From the NCBI RefSeq assembly GCF_016545825.1, contig NC_052620.1, positions 1,426,001 to 1,490,000 on the forward strand: a stretch of DNA of 64,000 nucleotides. Direction: 5' to 3'. Of this stretch, positions 25,522 through 37,122 are shown in pieces. Every line of letters starts with the position of its first letter. Within the stretch, counting starts at the first letter, position 1. Both the position numbers and the translations under genes were made by a program. The notes under the pieces are model-generated. The model was not told the DNA's origin. It saw only the letters and a list, made by a program, of their open reading frames with translations, and ran no database searches. The DNA is from Eucalyptus grandis. Its lineage: Eukaryota; Streptophyta; Magnoliopsida; Myrtales; Myrtaceae.

Positions 25522-27127
25522 AAATAACTAAGTAACTTTGCTTCATCAACTATAGAGAAGTTGAAGTTGAAGTGGTGCAAATAAAGTCAATTAAGAAGTG
25601 AAGACAAAGTGAAAGAACATCATGGAAGTTATTGATGCGAGGAGTAAGTTTTGCAACTTAACTGTTAAGTAGTATAAAGTATTTGAAAATCTTAGGTGGT
25701 TGCCTTGTCAAAATCGGTAAACAAGCCTTATTCAGAGTGGACAAAGAGAAATGGAAGCACGAAAAGAATATAGCTACAGACGAAAGCTGTAATCCTAGTC
25801 GAGGTACTTAATCTTGGCTTGGACTTTCGACTGCGATAATATCTACACGACTTGTATATAATTAAATGACACTGGGGAAACAGACAACGGGTATGAACTG
25901 AAGCAATGTTGATATTGGTGATGCGAGTTTAGTGATGTGTAAAAGTTTACAGTCTTTTGCGTCAATAGAATGGTGCTAAATTACCAGTTAACCTTCATTA
26001 TTTCCTTTTAAGGGTTTCTGAACTTCTAATTTAGCCCTTCCTCCTCCTAATCCCAGCCACTCGACTATTTGCATCAATAGAATGGTTTTTAATCTTGGCT
26101 TGCCGCCACACAATAGCTGCACGAACGTCGCACGATCGCCACACGACCAAAAACCAAAAAATTGAGATACTCTTGCTTTGCATCATTTAATCAATGTAGT
26201 GTCAAGGCAATCCAAACAATTATATCTAGAAGGAAGACACTTACAGATCTTACGCCCATAAAAGCAAAGATGGTTCTAGCACCAAATGCTAGAGGTAATG
26301 GTAGCAAACGCAAAGGATCTCGGCAATTACTAGTGAAGTAGATTGGGAAGAGATATATTCTCTTTCCTTACTACATGTAGTTGCCGTAAAATCTAGTCAT
26401 CCAAAAATACGGTCATTAAAGAACTGACATCTTGCCATGTCTTTTGATTAAATGGTAAAACTAACAAGATGAGATTGGAACGTACCTTATGCTAGAACGA
26501 TTTCATCATCAAGCCTTGGCTCTTCTATTTCTATGATTTCATCGTCACTAACAAGATGAGATTGGCCATCTATCTCCAAATACAAATCACTTTCATCATC
26601 TATCTCCTCAATTGAGCTTTCATCTTTTGTTAGGTTGGCACATGTTTTTCTGAGAGTTTTGTCTTTGGCGACAAGTGAAGCTGTTACAGTGGCTAGAAGG
26701 AATGTAAAAAATGTTCACAGCTTGATTAAATAAAAAGATAGAATATCGTGTAGCTGCAGACTTCACTGGACCTGCCCATGACAAAGTTGATATAAGTTAC
26801 ACAAAGTAATCATCCAATTATCATATCTCTTGAAGTCTAGATGCTATTGTAAGGGGCGGATTGGAAAATTGTATCTCTAAACTAGTCATCATTGGATGAG
26901 CTAAGTACTAAATTCATTGTTAATTTGAAACCATCCACACAAAAGTAGATATCAAAACAAATAAATGAGCAAAATCAGCTATCTATTCACCAGATGTTCC
27001 ACATTAGGAAGACAACACGAGACTCTTGGTGAATTCAGGCACACAAAACCTAAACACATTTGCATGCTATTGAAATTTGGCAGTCAAATATGTTATAAGA
27101 AATGCTTTGATTGCAAAACCAACCTAA
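25522..27127 (-). repeat. Right arm of the 1.6-kb inverted repeat
   Basis: Reverse complement of 19928-21523, with scattered substitutions and small indels. Its outer half lies within a direct repeat as well: about 26190-27562 matches 24130-25519 in the same orientation. The block therefore holds three related copies, two direct and one inverted. Confidence 0.85.
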
Positions 27128-27435
27128 CAACTCAATTAGTTAGTCAAATGATGCCCGAATAGACATAGAAACGTAGACCCAAAATCAATTGAACATGTAT
27201 ATGATCATATAAAACCATGACATACTATAGAGTTCATGTGAAAAAGTGTAGACTTGATTGTCATACCTAAACGACAAATGAAGAGAGTATCAATAAAGGA
27301 AGTGGCACGGTTAGCAACCAAAGCCAAGACATCAAGAAAAGCAATCCTCAATATCTCTTGACCAAGTGCATCCATTCTGAACACATGCTTGAAAACCATT
27401 TGGAAACCATTTTTGAGCATTAAAGAAGACAACCG
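26240..27435 (-). pseudogene. MATE transporter pseudogene fragment 3 (minus strand)
   Basis: Exon 1 at 27432-27263 reads MDALGQEILRIAFLDVLALV then ATSFIDTLFICRLG. The second block lies near 26790-26480 and the third near 26330-26240. It is nearly the same as fragment 2 but lacks the FKDT block. An upstream stretch of about 130 bases before exon 1 is shared with fragment 2. Not functional. Confidence 0.8.
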
Positions 27436-27567
27436 GGGTACATATCATGCAACTTATCCATGTCATGACATGACTTGAACTTTAAGCACCTTTGAAGTTT
27501 GACCAATTTTTCTAGAGAAATCTATGGCTACTAGAGTCTCGATAACTTGACCAATGAGCAGCCAAAA

Positions 27568-27882
27568 TGTGACATCCCAGATTTTCAGTCCTGTCTTCCA
27601 CTGAATAAAGCGGACAATTTTACACAATAGGGCCCGAGTCGTTACAAATGGTATCAAAGCCGACTCCCGACCGTGTGTAGGGGCCACAGCTCTTAAGGGG
27701 TGGAGAGTGTGATAGCCTAAGGAATGGGAGGGGTCCTCTCTAGTCCCACATCACTTAGGGGGAAGAGTCCTGGGCTAGTTTATAAGGCTTGGGGTCCCTT
27801 TAACCTGTGTAATGCATTTTAAAGCCGTGATGACTCAGTGTCAAAAGCAGACAATATTACACAGTAGGGCTTGGGTCGTTAC
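27568..27882 (+). mobile_element. Miniature LTR retrotransposon (TRIM/SMART-like)
   Basis: The 79-bp LTR-like unit (TGTGACATCCC...CGTTACA, 27568-27646) is followed after two bases by TGGTATCAAAGCC (27649-27661), the usual plant primer-binding site for initiator tRNA-Met. A purine tract AAGGGGTGGAGAG (27695-27707) precedes TGTGATAG, and the element ends GGGTCGTTACA at 27882. The 3' repeat (27708-27882) also holds a TTTATAAGG TATA-like site, so it is longer than the 5' one, which looks internally deleted. There is no coding capacity. Such elements move with proteins supplied by larger retrotransposons. Confidence 0.6.
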
Positions 27883-27904
27883 ATCATAAATATTATAACA
27901 CTCA

Positions 27905-28260
27905 AATGGGTACCTCTTAAAACGTTCGTTCATTTGAAAAAATTTGCTATAGCCTCCTCATATGTGCTATGGATCATATCATCATCCTTTATCTTATATC
28001 TACCGTTTGCACTAAAAATAGTGCTATGGCCTCCTCATATGTGCTATGGATCATATCATCATCCTTGATCTTATAACATCTACCGTTGGCTCTATATCGA
28101 TAATGATAGAAGTTATGGGTACCTCTTGGCCATGATTTTTATAAACGTTTATTTGAAAGTTTTCTTGTTTGCACTAAAAATAGTGCTATAGCCTCCTCAT
28201 ATGTGCTATGGATCATATCATCATCCTTTATCTTATAACATCTACCGTTGGCCCTATATT
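27905..28260. repeat. Triplicated 52-bp motif
   Basis: A unit starting GCTATAGCCTCCTCATATGT and ending ATCTTAT occurs at 27946-27997, 28023-28073 and 28185-28236. The flanking words GGGTACCTCTT and CACTAAAAATAGT also recur. It is non-coding and of unknown origin. Confidence 0.75.
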
Positions 28261-28705
28261 GATCATGATAAAAGTTTTTCTTAATTTATAATGTTGGTAG
28301 TGATCATTGACTAAGATCTCCTTTCTCTACGAATAGACAATCCTTGCAAGTGGATTTGCGGAGAAAGATTATGACAAGGCACTATAGCTGCATCTAGGTT
28401 ATTATAGGTACCTATTTTGATGAATAATAATGGCTTTTTGAACCCCTAATCTTGTGAATTGGAGATTCTCGAGAGCCAAGAAAAAAAAAAAGAAACAATT
28501 AAAATTGCTTAGACTAATAGATTGAATGATAAGCAGTATTCAAGCATGAAAACAAAATAGGTGCACAAATATTCAACGTAGTAGAACGAAGGATCCGTTT
28601 AATTAAATTAAATTTAGTTTTTTTGGTTGCATTGTCTCCAAATACACCACCAGACAAACAGTGCAGTATTCCAAGATTTTTTATGAAGTAAAACCAGCAT
28701 CATAT

Positions 28706-28767
28706 TTAGGACCCGTTTGGTTCGGGGCCCAAAGCCCCTTGGGAATGCCCAACCAAACGGGCCCTAA
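28706..28767. repeat. 62-bp fold-back (miniature inverted repeat)
   Basis: TTAGGACCCGTTTGGTT at 28706-28722 pairs with AACCAAACGGGCCCTAA at 28751-28767 around a GC-rich centre. GGGCCCGTTTGGTT-type ends are common in plant DNA transposons, so this is probably a very small transposon relic. Confidence 0.6.
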
Positions 28768-31700
28768 AATAACCGGATGTTTCCCCAAGTTATTCATTTG
28801 GCGAGACTCACGCAAAAGACATTCATGTCTGTCTTCCTTAGTAGAACTACGTCTCTATTTCTGTTGTCTCTAGATCCAATTTTATAATACTGGTTTTAGT
28901 TTTTCAGAAGAAAGAAAAAAAATCCCCTATTCTTCTACTGATTAATAAGTAGGTGCATATGCTGCTAGTTGAATTTTCTATCATTTGTGGAACTTTGTGG
29001 ATATTTTTCTTTTACTCTTGAAGGAGGTCAACTATCATCAATGAACATCACTAATGATGGAAGTCAAGTTCATCGTTTGAATTGATGCGCAGATGGATTT
29101 GGATGTGTATATTATCCTCTATCTAGTGCTTGATTGGTAATTAACTCATAAATTAATCATCCTTTCATACACTAATTACCTATGTTATGCTCTGTCTTGC
29201 TTAGTATCATGGAGGAACAAATTTTGGTCATACTAATGGCGGGCCATTTATCACCACAAGTTATGACTATGAGGTACCAATTGATGAATATGGTAAGCAT
29301 AATTTGTTCGCATGTACATGGACATGTTTAAACTTGATAATTGCGAATGTTTATAAAGTTAATATTTTGGCTACTAATTTGACCGCTTGCTTTCAGGTTT
29401 ACCAAGGTTCCCAAAGTGGGGACATCTCAAGGAGTTTCACAAATCTCTAATGTTATGTGAGCATGTGCTGCTGAACGGTGAGCCAACTACTATGTGGTTT
29501 AAGTCCCAATGCCGAGGTGATTGATTCTTTCTTTCTTTCTTTCTTTCTTTTTTTCTTCACTTCTCAATGCTATGACTTCTGTTCTGATGCTAACTGGAAC
29601 TTTGATCAAATATTAACATCAACACAGCATCACCCCTTCACATAATCACCTGTTTACTTCCTTTTCTGCAGACCACCATTTTGGAATTTTATTTTGCACT
29701 TGTCACATAGAATCCAAGATTGTAGGATCATACTAAATAATGTGAGGAATTAATTTTGGAAATCATGTTCATTCATGCAAGTTGATAGGCAACCTTGACA
29801 TATTTTTCCAGTTAAAAGCTTATTTCCTTTTTAAAGGATCTCTTGACAGTTTTAGTCATGTCTACTATAAATGAACCGTCGAGAAAAACTGACACACTTG
29901 GTAGTTGCAATGATGCATACTGTTTATATTCCTCTATGTCATATTATACGGTTTTTGTGTCTCAACAATTTATCCAAATCTACCCCTTTTTTCCCAATCC
30001 CAATTAACCTTATTATATCGTCATTCCCTGACAGAAATTTGTGTAGGCCAATGTCTACACTTCTTCAGGATTTTGTGTTGCCTTTCTGGCAAACATTGAT
30101 GACGAGGAAGACAAGAAAATACTGTTCCGAAACATGTCTTATCATTTGCCTGCATGGTGAGTCAGCATTCTTCCTGACTGCAAAAATGAAGTCTTTAACT
30201 CAGCAAAGGTAGCACTTTAAACTCTTTTGCATTTATTGTCCAAAAAACAAAAAAAAAAAACTCTTTTGCATTTCTCTAATAAGGATTTTTCTTTTGAGTT
30301 TTGATGCATCACATTCTTAACCAAAAGGTTGGGTTTGGCCCCACATTTTTTTCTCTTTGGTGTGCATGCCTTGGGTTAATTGCCTCCTTATTAACAGCAT
30401 AACTTGAACAGGTTTGCTCCCTGAGCTCCGTGCTAGAAATGATACCAGAATCTTTGATGCCATCTGCCTCATCATCGGATAAGGATCTGAAAGCTCTTGA
30501 ATGGGAAATATTCACTGAGAAACCTGGACTATGGGGAAAAGAAGACTTCAGTCTGAATGGTTTTGTAGATCACCTCAACACCACAAAGTATAGGACAGAC
30601 CACCTTTGGTATAAAACAAGGTTGCTCATGTTCCTGTTCATTAGTAGAAAATCACTGACATATTTCTTAATTTATTATTCCTGCCAAAGATATACATAAA
30701 AAGCGAAGATATTGTTCGACCTTCACAGTTGAGGAGTCCATTGTTTCTGCATATATCTGTATGATATCGTCATGAGTACCTCTTTCCTTCCTTTCTAATT
30801 CTTCTGCACTTCTTCATACATTTAATCATTAAATGGCCTCTTCTTGGATTCTTCACTTTCTTCAGTTAGATTAGCTTTCCTAGTGAGTGCACATTTATTT
30901 ATATTATGAACAAGCACTCTCATTTCAAAATTTCACCCTTCGTACATACATCTGGATAATGGACCAACCTTGATCGAGCAACTTCTGATGAATGCTTTTG
31001 CTTTGCATTTCCAGTATAAATGTCGGTTAGAGTTTTGTCTCCTCTGAGATTTCTTTCTATAGGGAACTTCTTCTACTTATCGTTCAACTCGTCACCTAGC
31101 ATTCTGCTTTCAATTATGCCTCCATTTCACCTATGTGTTTATCATGCCCTGTGTGGTGCAAATTGATCTTCCCTCGAGAGTTTTTTTTTTTTTTTTTGAC
31201 AAATCCCTCGAGAGTTAAATAAGTACGGATTTTTCACCATTTAATATTTTCTTCCTTCCATGCCGTGCTGTTAGTGGCATATTCTTTTTAAGGGTGAGCT
31301 CTTGTCATGTTATATGTTGGAGAAAGTATCTTTCATTCAGTCGTCAGCTCATAATTCGTGGTTGCAGTTCAGACTCTGATGTTTGATTATTGCCCTGTCA
31401 ATTGTCAGGTAGTGGTTATGGAAATGGATTGAATGTACCTTTCAACTTCTCTGCTTCCATTTCTCTCAAGGCTGGAAAGAATGACATCGCTATTTTGAGC
31501 TTGACAGTAGGAACCCAAGTGAGTCCCAGGTTCATGTAACTGGTCCAAGGTTTATGATAACTTCCTTTTTTGCCCCATGTCATTAAATCTTCTGCTTAGC
31601 AAAAGAATGGCTAACTTCAATAAAGTAGTGGAGTGCACTTTAAAAGGGTGGCCAACTTTGAAAGCTACCGGGTGCAGTTCTGTAGTGTAAACATGTTTAG

Positions 31701-32058
31701 GACATGTCAGAGAGTCTGATGATGATGAAACTGTTCTTCTTGATAACAATGGAAAAGTTAGCAGGAGCTTTCTTATATATATTTGGTTTAAGGTCCTTCT
31801 TCCTTAGTGCCTTTTTAATTAATTGCACATTGTCCTTGTTTTTTGTTTTGGTATGATTTCAGAATCAGCCACTCAAGGTAAAGAATGCTTGGACAACGCC
31901 CAATGCATTCGATGGTCCTGTTTTCATTGACCCGAAGAGCGCACTAATAGTTATGTGTATTATCTGTCACAATTAAGTTGATTTATTGCAGCCTATTGTG
32001 GACCCTCCAACAGGTAATGAACCTGTTGGTCTGGATATGATCCATGTGGGTAAAGGAC

Positions 32059-32317
32059 GGAAAAATTGTCCAAAAAGTCATAAATCTATTTCACTTTTGC
32101 CAATTCAATCATAAATCTTTTAATTTTGCCAATTGAGTCATAAACCTTTTTATTTTTTGCCGATTTAGTCCATCCGGCTAATTTTGGCCGGAAAATGCTG
32201 ATGTGGATGCTGGTGGTGCCACCTAGGACTGACGGCGCTAATGTGGACAATTTTTAATAATATTTTAATAATATTTAATTTTTTTGAATTTTTATTTTTA
32301 TTTTTAATATTTTCTGT

Positions 32318-32350
<33 letters not shown>

Positions 32351-33222
32351 TTTTCTTTTTTTGGCTTTTTCCTTGGCCTTTTCTCGGTGGCCGGCCATCG
32401 GCCACAGGCAACGGCTAGCCACCGGCGACAACCGGCCGGCTAGCCTCGCTTGCCACGGGCGAGACCCGGCCAGGCGAGGAGGAGCACTAGCGAGGGAAGC
32501 TCGGGCGAGGCCGACCCTCCCCCAGCCGGGGTGGCCTCGCCGGGCGTTGGTGAGCGACGGCGACGTTGGGCCACCCCTCGGCGAGGCCGCCTCGGCCTCG
32601 GCGAGGGCCGAGCTCGCCGGGCTCGCCCGCCTGTGTGAGCGTCGGCCTCGCCCCGACCTCGCCCGCCACGGGCGAGGCCCGGCCGGGTGAGGAGGAGCAT
32701 CGGCGAGGGAAGCTTGGGCAAGGCCGGCCCTCGCCGAGGCCAAGGCGCCTCGCCCGACATCGCCGTTGCTCGGCCAACGCCCGGCAAGGCCACCCCGGCT
32801 CGGGAGGGTCAGCCTCGCCCAGGCTTCCCTCGCTAGTGCTCCTCCTCGCCCGGCCGGGCCTCGCCTGTGGCGGGCGAGGCCGCGGCCGGGCCGTGGTCGG
32901 TGGCCAGCCGTTGCTGTGGCCGTGGTTGGCCACCGGAAAAGGCTAAGGAAAAAAAGAAAAAAAGAAAGGAAAAAGGAAAAAACAGAAAATAAAAATAAAA
33001 AATTCAAAAAAATTTAAAAATTATTAAAATTTATCCACGTCAGCCTTGGTAGCCCTACGTGGCACCGCTAGCGTCCACGTTAGCATTTTCTGGCCAAAAT
33101 TAGCTAGATGGCCTGAATCAGCAAAAAGTAAAAAGATTTAGAACTCAATTGACAAAGTTAAAAGGTTTAGAACTAAATTGGCAAAAATACAATAGGTTTA
33201 GGACTTTTTGGACAATTTTCCT
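32059..33222. mobile_element. Fold-back DNA transposon (Mutator-like) in BGAL-B exon 17
   Basis: The ends are inverted: GGAAAAATTGTCCAAAAAGT at the left and the reverse complement, ending GGACAATTTTCC, at the right. Pairing continues for over 300 bases and then into the GC-rich core (32380-32940), so the element is nearly one long hairpin. A 10-bp duplication GGTAAAGGAC flanks it (32049-32058 and 33223-33232); copy A has a single GGTAAAGGAC there (12405-12414). Long terminal inverted repeats with a 9-10-bp target duplication fit Mutator-like elements. No transposase is seen; long frames in the core are by-products of GC-rich repetitive DNA. Confidence 0.85.
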
Positions 33223-34204
33223 GGTAAAGGACTGGCATGGTTAAACGGACAGCAAATAGGAATTTACTGGCCTAGATTAGTCTCCTTTGCGAACCCGTGT
33301 GTCAGGGAGTGCAACTACAGAGGCTACTTCAAGCCAAACAAATGCCTCACTGGATGTGGAGAGCCTAGCCAGGGATGGTACAAAACTCGATACTTTAAAA
33401 ATTAGAATACGAAGCGACACTGCAAATGCCCGGTCTTCTTCCAAAGATTATTTGGAATAACATTCTCTATGACAATTTAAATGACCCCTGGTGGATCGAC
33501 TTTCTCAAACACGATAATGTATGCAGGGAAATTTTTTTTCTCTTGTCATGTCATATCTATTGTTTGTTCTGCTACATGGGAAAGGTACCACGTCCCCCGA
33601 TCTTGGTTCAAGCCATCTGGAAATGTTCTGGTTATCTTGGAGGAGGTAGGAGGTGATCCAACGAAAGTCACCTTCTCAAAGCGGAAAATTTCAACTGTTT
33701 GGAGCTATGTTGCAGAAGATTACCCCTCCATCAACTTAGAATCTTGAAAGCCAGATATAGATGATGATAGCAGTCAATATAAAGCACCCAGAGCTCACTT
33801 GAAATGCCCTGATTCTACCCAACTATCTGCTGTTAATTTTGCAAGCTTTGGGAATCCGGTCGGATCTTGTGGATCTTACAGCCTGGGAGACTGGCATGAT
33901 CCCTCGTTCAAATCCGTGGTTGAAAAGGTAAGTTTAGCGCTATTGTCCTCTTAATTGTTGCAGGAGGTCTTTGCCATTCTATTTATTTAACTTCACATTC
34001 AGGCTTGTAACTGCTATAGAAATACATGTCTTAAAAGTAAAAATGATTCATTTTCATTGCATTGCAAGCTCCCTGGCACGCTTCATAGCGCAGGCCTGCC
34101 TAACCAAAAATGAATGTACTGTAGAGCTAACCGAAGGGAACTTCAGTAAGAACCTGTGTCCTGGTTTGAAGAGGAAACTAGCCGTGGAAGCAGTCTGCGG
34201 ATGA

Positions 34205-35330
34205 TATTGAGCTTAGTAGGGAGAAGAGAAGAAGCCGGAGGTTCCATTTCATGATTGTTTTTTCCCCTCTCTTTTTGCGGAAGTAGCTTTTTGGCTTATA
34301 ATTCATTAGCTTTAGGCTATTTCTTCTGTTTCCAGCAAAAGCTGTGCAGAGGACATGTTACTTTGTGATATCAATTGTCGTTACCATGTCCGAAGGCATC
34401 AAACAATGCTCTCTGAAATTTATCTATGGTGCATATCTATAAATAAATGCAAGATCCACAACATAAATGCCCGTTGATCTTATGAAAATAATGCTAAATC
34501 TTCGAACCATGGTATCTCAAAATACCAGTTGGGAGCGGGAGGCTTTTCTTCGTCCCTTGAAATTATGAGATCCCAACAAACAAAATCCTGGAGACACATT
34601 GTGGCTCTATTTATTATCAAGAGATACACAGTTTGTTTTATCTTTAATGTGTAAAGGTCAATGTTATATCTTTTGTATGGTACTAACATTTTTTTTTGGG
34701 GGGGAATGGCGCTAACATGAATGCTATATTTGGGCAGCCTAACTGTTTTTCTGTCATAATTTTTTCTACCACTTTAGTGCTACCACAAGTGTTGTGTCAT
34801 GTCAGATTTTCGGCAATTAAGTGAACATTTCTACAAAATTATGACACTGATCAATTAAAATTACTTGTGGCAATTGGTCGCAAAAAAAAAAAATGCCTCA
34901 ATTGAGCATCATACGATGTTACGACATTTGTTATATCTTTATCCCAATTATTCCTTTCTTTATCCTAAAATGAGCCCACCTAAAGCAAAGTATCTCATTG
35001 ACTATTTTGCTTTCACTTTATTCCCTAATTGCCTGTTTTGCTAGACAGAAACATTCATAATTTCGTAGCAAAAATTCAGTGAGGGACCAAACGAAAAGGA
35101 GAATGTTAAAAATTGCCTTCTTTGAAAAATATGCTTTGGAGATATTGATGGCTTCCTATCTGATTAAAACATGATTCTCTTGTAGTTTGCACTTAGATTC
35201 CAGAAAATATCTTATCTTAATGAATGTGGTTGAGCACAGAAGAGAGGCCAAGAATGAACCAAGTCGGGTTGGGTTGGGTCGAGTTAGGTCCCAGCATCTC
35301 CCCTACCCAGAAAAAAAAAAAAAAAAAAAC
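34205..35330 (+). other. 3' flank and intergenic segment after BGAL-B
   Basis: 34205-34610 parallels the 3' flank of copy A, and 35110-35330 parallels 15285-15480. Between them lies AT-rich DNA without a gene. No copy of the DUF3727-gene 5' fragment follows here, unlike after copy A. Confidence 0.55.
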
Positions 35331-36640
35331 TGATTATAACACATTCCTATTAAGTTTGAAATGTTATGATAACTTTTGGAGATTCATAAACTTCATTTAC
35401 ATTTACTCAATTATAGGGGAAATTGCAATATCTCAAGTGCAAATTTAAGTATGAAATGTATGGCATCTCAAATTTTTCTTCTAGAGGGCCTTGAGAGCTC
35501 TCTTTTAAACAATAACTCATCCTTGTTGTTTATGAAAACTTCATGACGAGAGAAGTAACATTCTCACTCCCTTTATTAGTCCCCAAAATGAATTACATGC
35601 TCGGTATACTATTCTTGTTGGTAGTAAATTTCTATTAGGAAAAGAAGCATTTAGTAGGTGTAATAGTAATTAGGGATGATCTGTTTCGAGATGAGTAAAT
35701 TTTAAATTGAGAACATGAAACTTGCGCTATCCGTAAGAGTTGATTATTTCATGAACCGGTTTTGAGCATAATTGGCCGACTCTAGGGGCCACTTGGAAAT
35801 TGAGGAATGTACTATGTTAAAGGTTTGTGGCATAATAGTTAAGCCATTAGTGGATTTCTTAAAATTCCTGGGTTCAAAACCTATATTTTGTATATTTACC
35901 CTTTTCTTAAACAAAGTTAAAACAAGAACTAAAATCGATTATGTTGATTCTCAAATATGGCAGGAATTTGGGAGCCAAACTAGTCAAGACTGATTCTCCA
36001 ATTCGGTCATGACCGGTTCTTCAATTTTTCATGTAGTGATCCAATGTGAACCAGCCTAGACTAGGTTGAGTAAGCTAGCTGAGATCGATTTGATTCTTGA
36101 GTGGAACCGAACTTATTGCTCTTCTTTAGATTGAAGTTTCTTTATGGAGAGTTGGATTATATCAAAATATCAATTCTTAAAGCCTAGCCCATAGCCCATA
36201 GCCTATAGGTACCCAATGAGAAAAACAAAATTATACACAATCACAACCTATGCATATCAAAGATTAATTTTCATATTAGCGTGATTGATAACCTCGATGC
36301 ATACAAATTTTATCTTCTGACATCATTGTAATTGAGGATGGTAAAACACAAGAGAGATGTGAAATTTCTGTCTTTTGATGTATATATTAATGAAAAATAC
36401 GTTAGCTATTTATGAGCTTTTAAGATAACTATTCTAAATAAAATATTAATAAAAATATACACAATCAAGGAGAAATATACATGAAATATATGTGTCATAT
36501 ATGTGCAATATTAAGAGATACGGATAATCAACATAGTTATCAAACTATATCTAATAAAGGAAATTATCATAATAAATCCCTAATTATCTCTAATTGTTGT
36601 AAAGACATCATTTGGCAAACAAGTTGCTAGTGACGAACAT
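35331..36640. other. Intergenic, no gene seen
   Basis: Only short open frames without recognisable domains occur. The 35690-36170 part has words such as TGAACCGGTT and GACCGGTTCTTCAATT, resembling the repetitive DNA at 45480-46450, so it may be an old transposon remnant. Confidence 0.4.
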
Positions 36641-36649
36641 CATTTCACA

Positions 36650-37122
36650 AACCTGGAAGCCAGATACAAATCACGATAGCAGTTAAGATAAAAGCACCAG
36701 AAGCACACTTGAAATTAGCCCGATTCTACTCAAATATCTGCGGTTAATTTTGCAAGCTTCGGGAATCCGACAGGATCATGCGGATCTTACAGCATGGGAG
36801 ATTGCCATGATCTTACATTCCATTGCTTTTTTCCCTATGCCGCCTCCGGACGTGCTGTTTTCTCAATTGTTGCAGAAGGGCTTTGCCATTTTCTTGCATT
36901 CGTTTGTATTCAGGCTTGTTGCTGATGTATGGTTTCATGTCTTAAGAGTGGAAATGATTCATTTTCAGAGCACTCTAACCTTCCTCACACGCCCCATCGC
37001 TGCTGCTGGTGTGCCTAAACAGAACAGAATGTACCATAGAGCTAACTGAAGGGCATTTCAGGATGGACCCGTGTCCTGGTTCGACGGAAAAATCTACCGC
37101 GGAAGATGTCTACAGGTGATAC
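36650..37122 (+). pseudogene. Beta-galactosidase 3' relic (copy C)
   Basis: 36655-36815 resembles the second half of exon 18: TGGAAGCCAGAT, then words encoding [11 protein letters not shown] and [13 protein letters not shown]. 36815-37005 resembles intron 18. 37010-37122 resembles exon 19, with GAGCTAACTGAAGGG and TGTCCTGGTTCGACG. Frames are broken and everything upstream is missing. With A and B it makes a three-copy array, with C next to the intact DUF3727-type gene. Confidence 0.85.

Larger units (their letters stand above)
17712..34204 (+). pseudogene. Beta-galactosidase GH35 pseudogene (copy B), disrupted by insertions
   Basis: Tandem copy of BGAL-A. Recognisable exons: 17712-17882, 18284-18379, 18481-18593, 18740-18806, 18931-19022, 19200-19340, 19614-19702, 29205-29292, 29397-29516, 30047-30208, 30412-30620, a stub of exon 13 at 31015-31025, 31409-31518, a fused scrap of exons 15/16 at 31863-31877, exon 17 split at 31992-32058 and 33223-33377, 33585-33927 and 34094-34204. 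Lesions: a one-base deletion in exon 5 giving TAG at 18958; TAA at 19230; exon 8 lost with an 8.9-kb insert between about 19920 and 28825; a one-base insertion in exon 10; TGA at 30158; most of exon 13 deleted; exons 15-16 collapsed; a 1.16-kb transposon in exon 17; TGA at 33745. Introns 4, 5 and 6 have GC donors. The last exon keeps an intact SUEL-lectin end. Confidence 0.95.

Noticed and set aside
27905..28260. CRISPR-like array
   Set aside because: There are only three unequal repeats with irregular spacers, in a plant nuclear context.
32165..33007. 280-residue and other long frames in the GC-rich block
   Set aside because: They arise from the GC-rich palindromic core of the fold-back transposon, have opposite-strand twins, and end in poly-Lys or poly-Phe from A/T runs.
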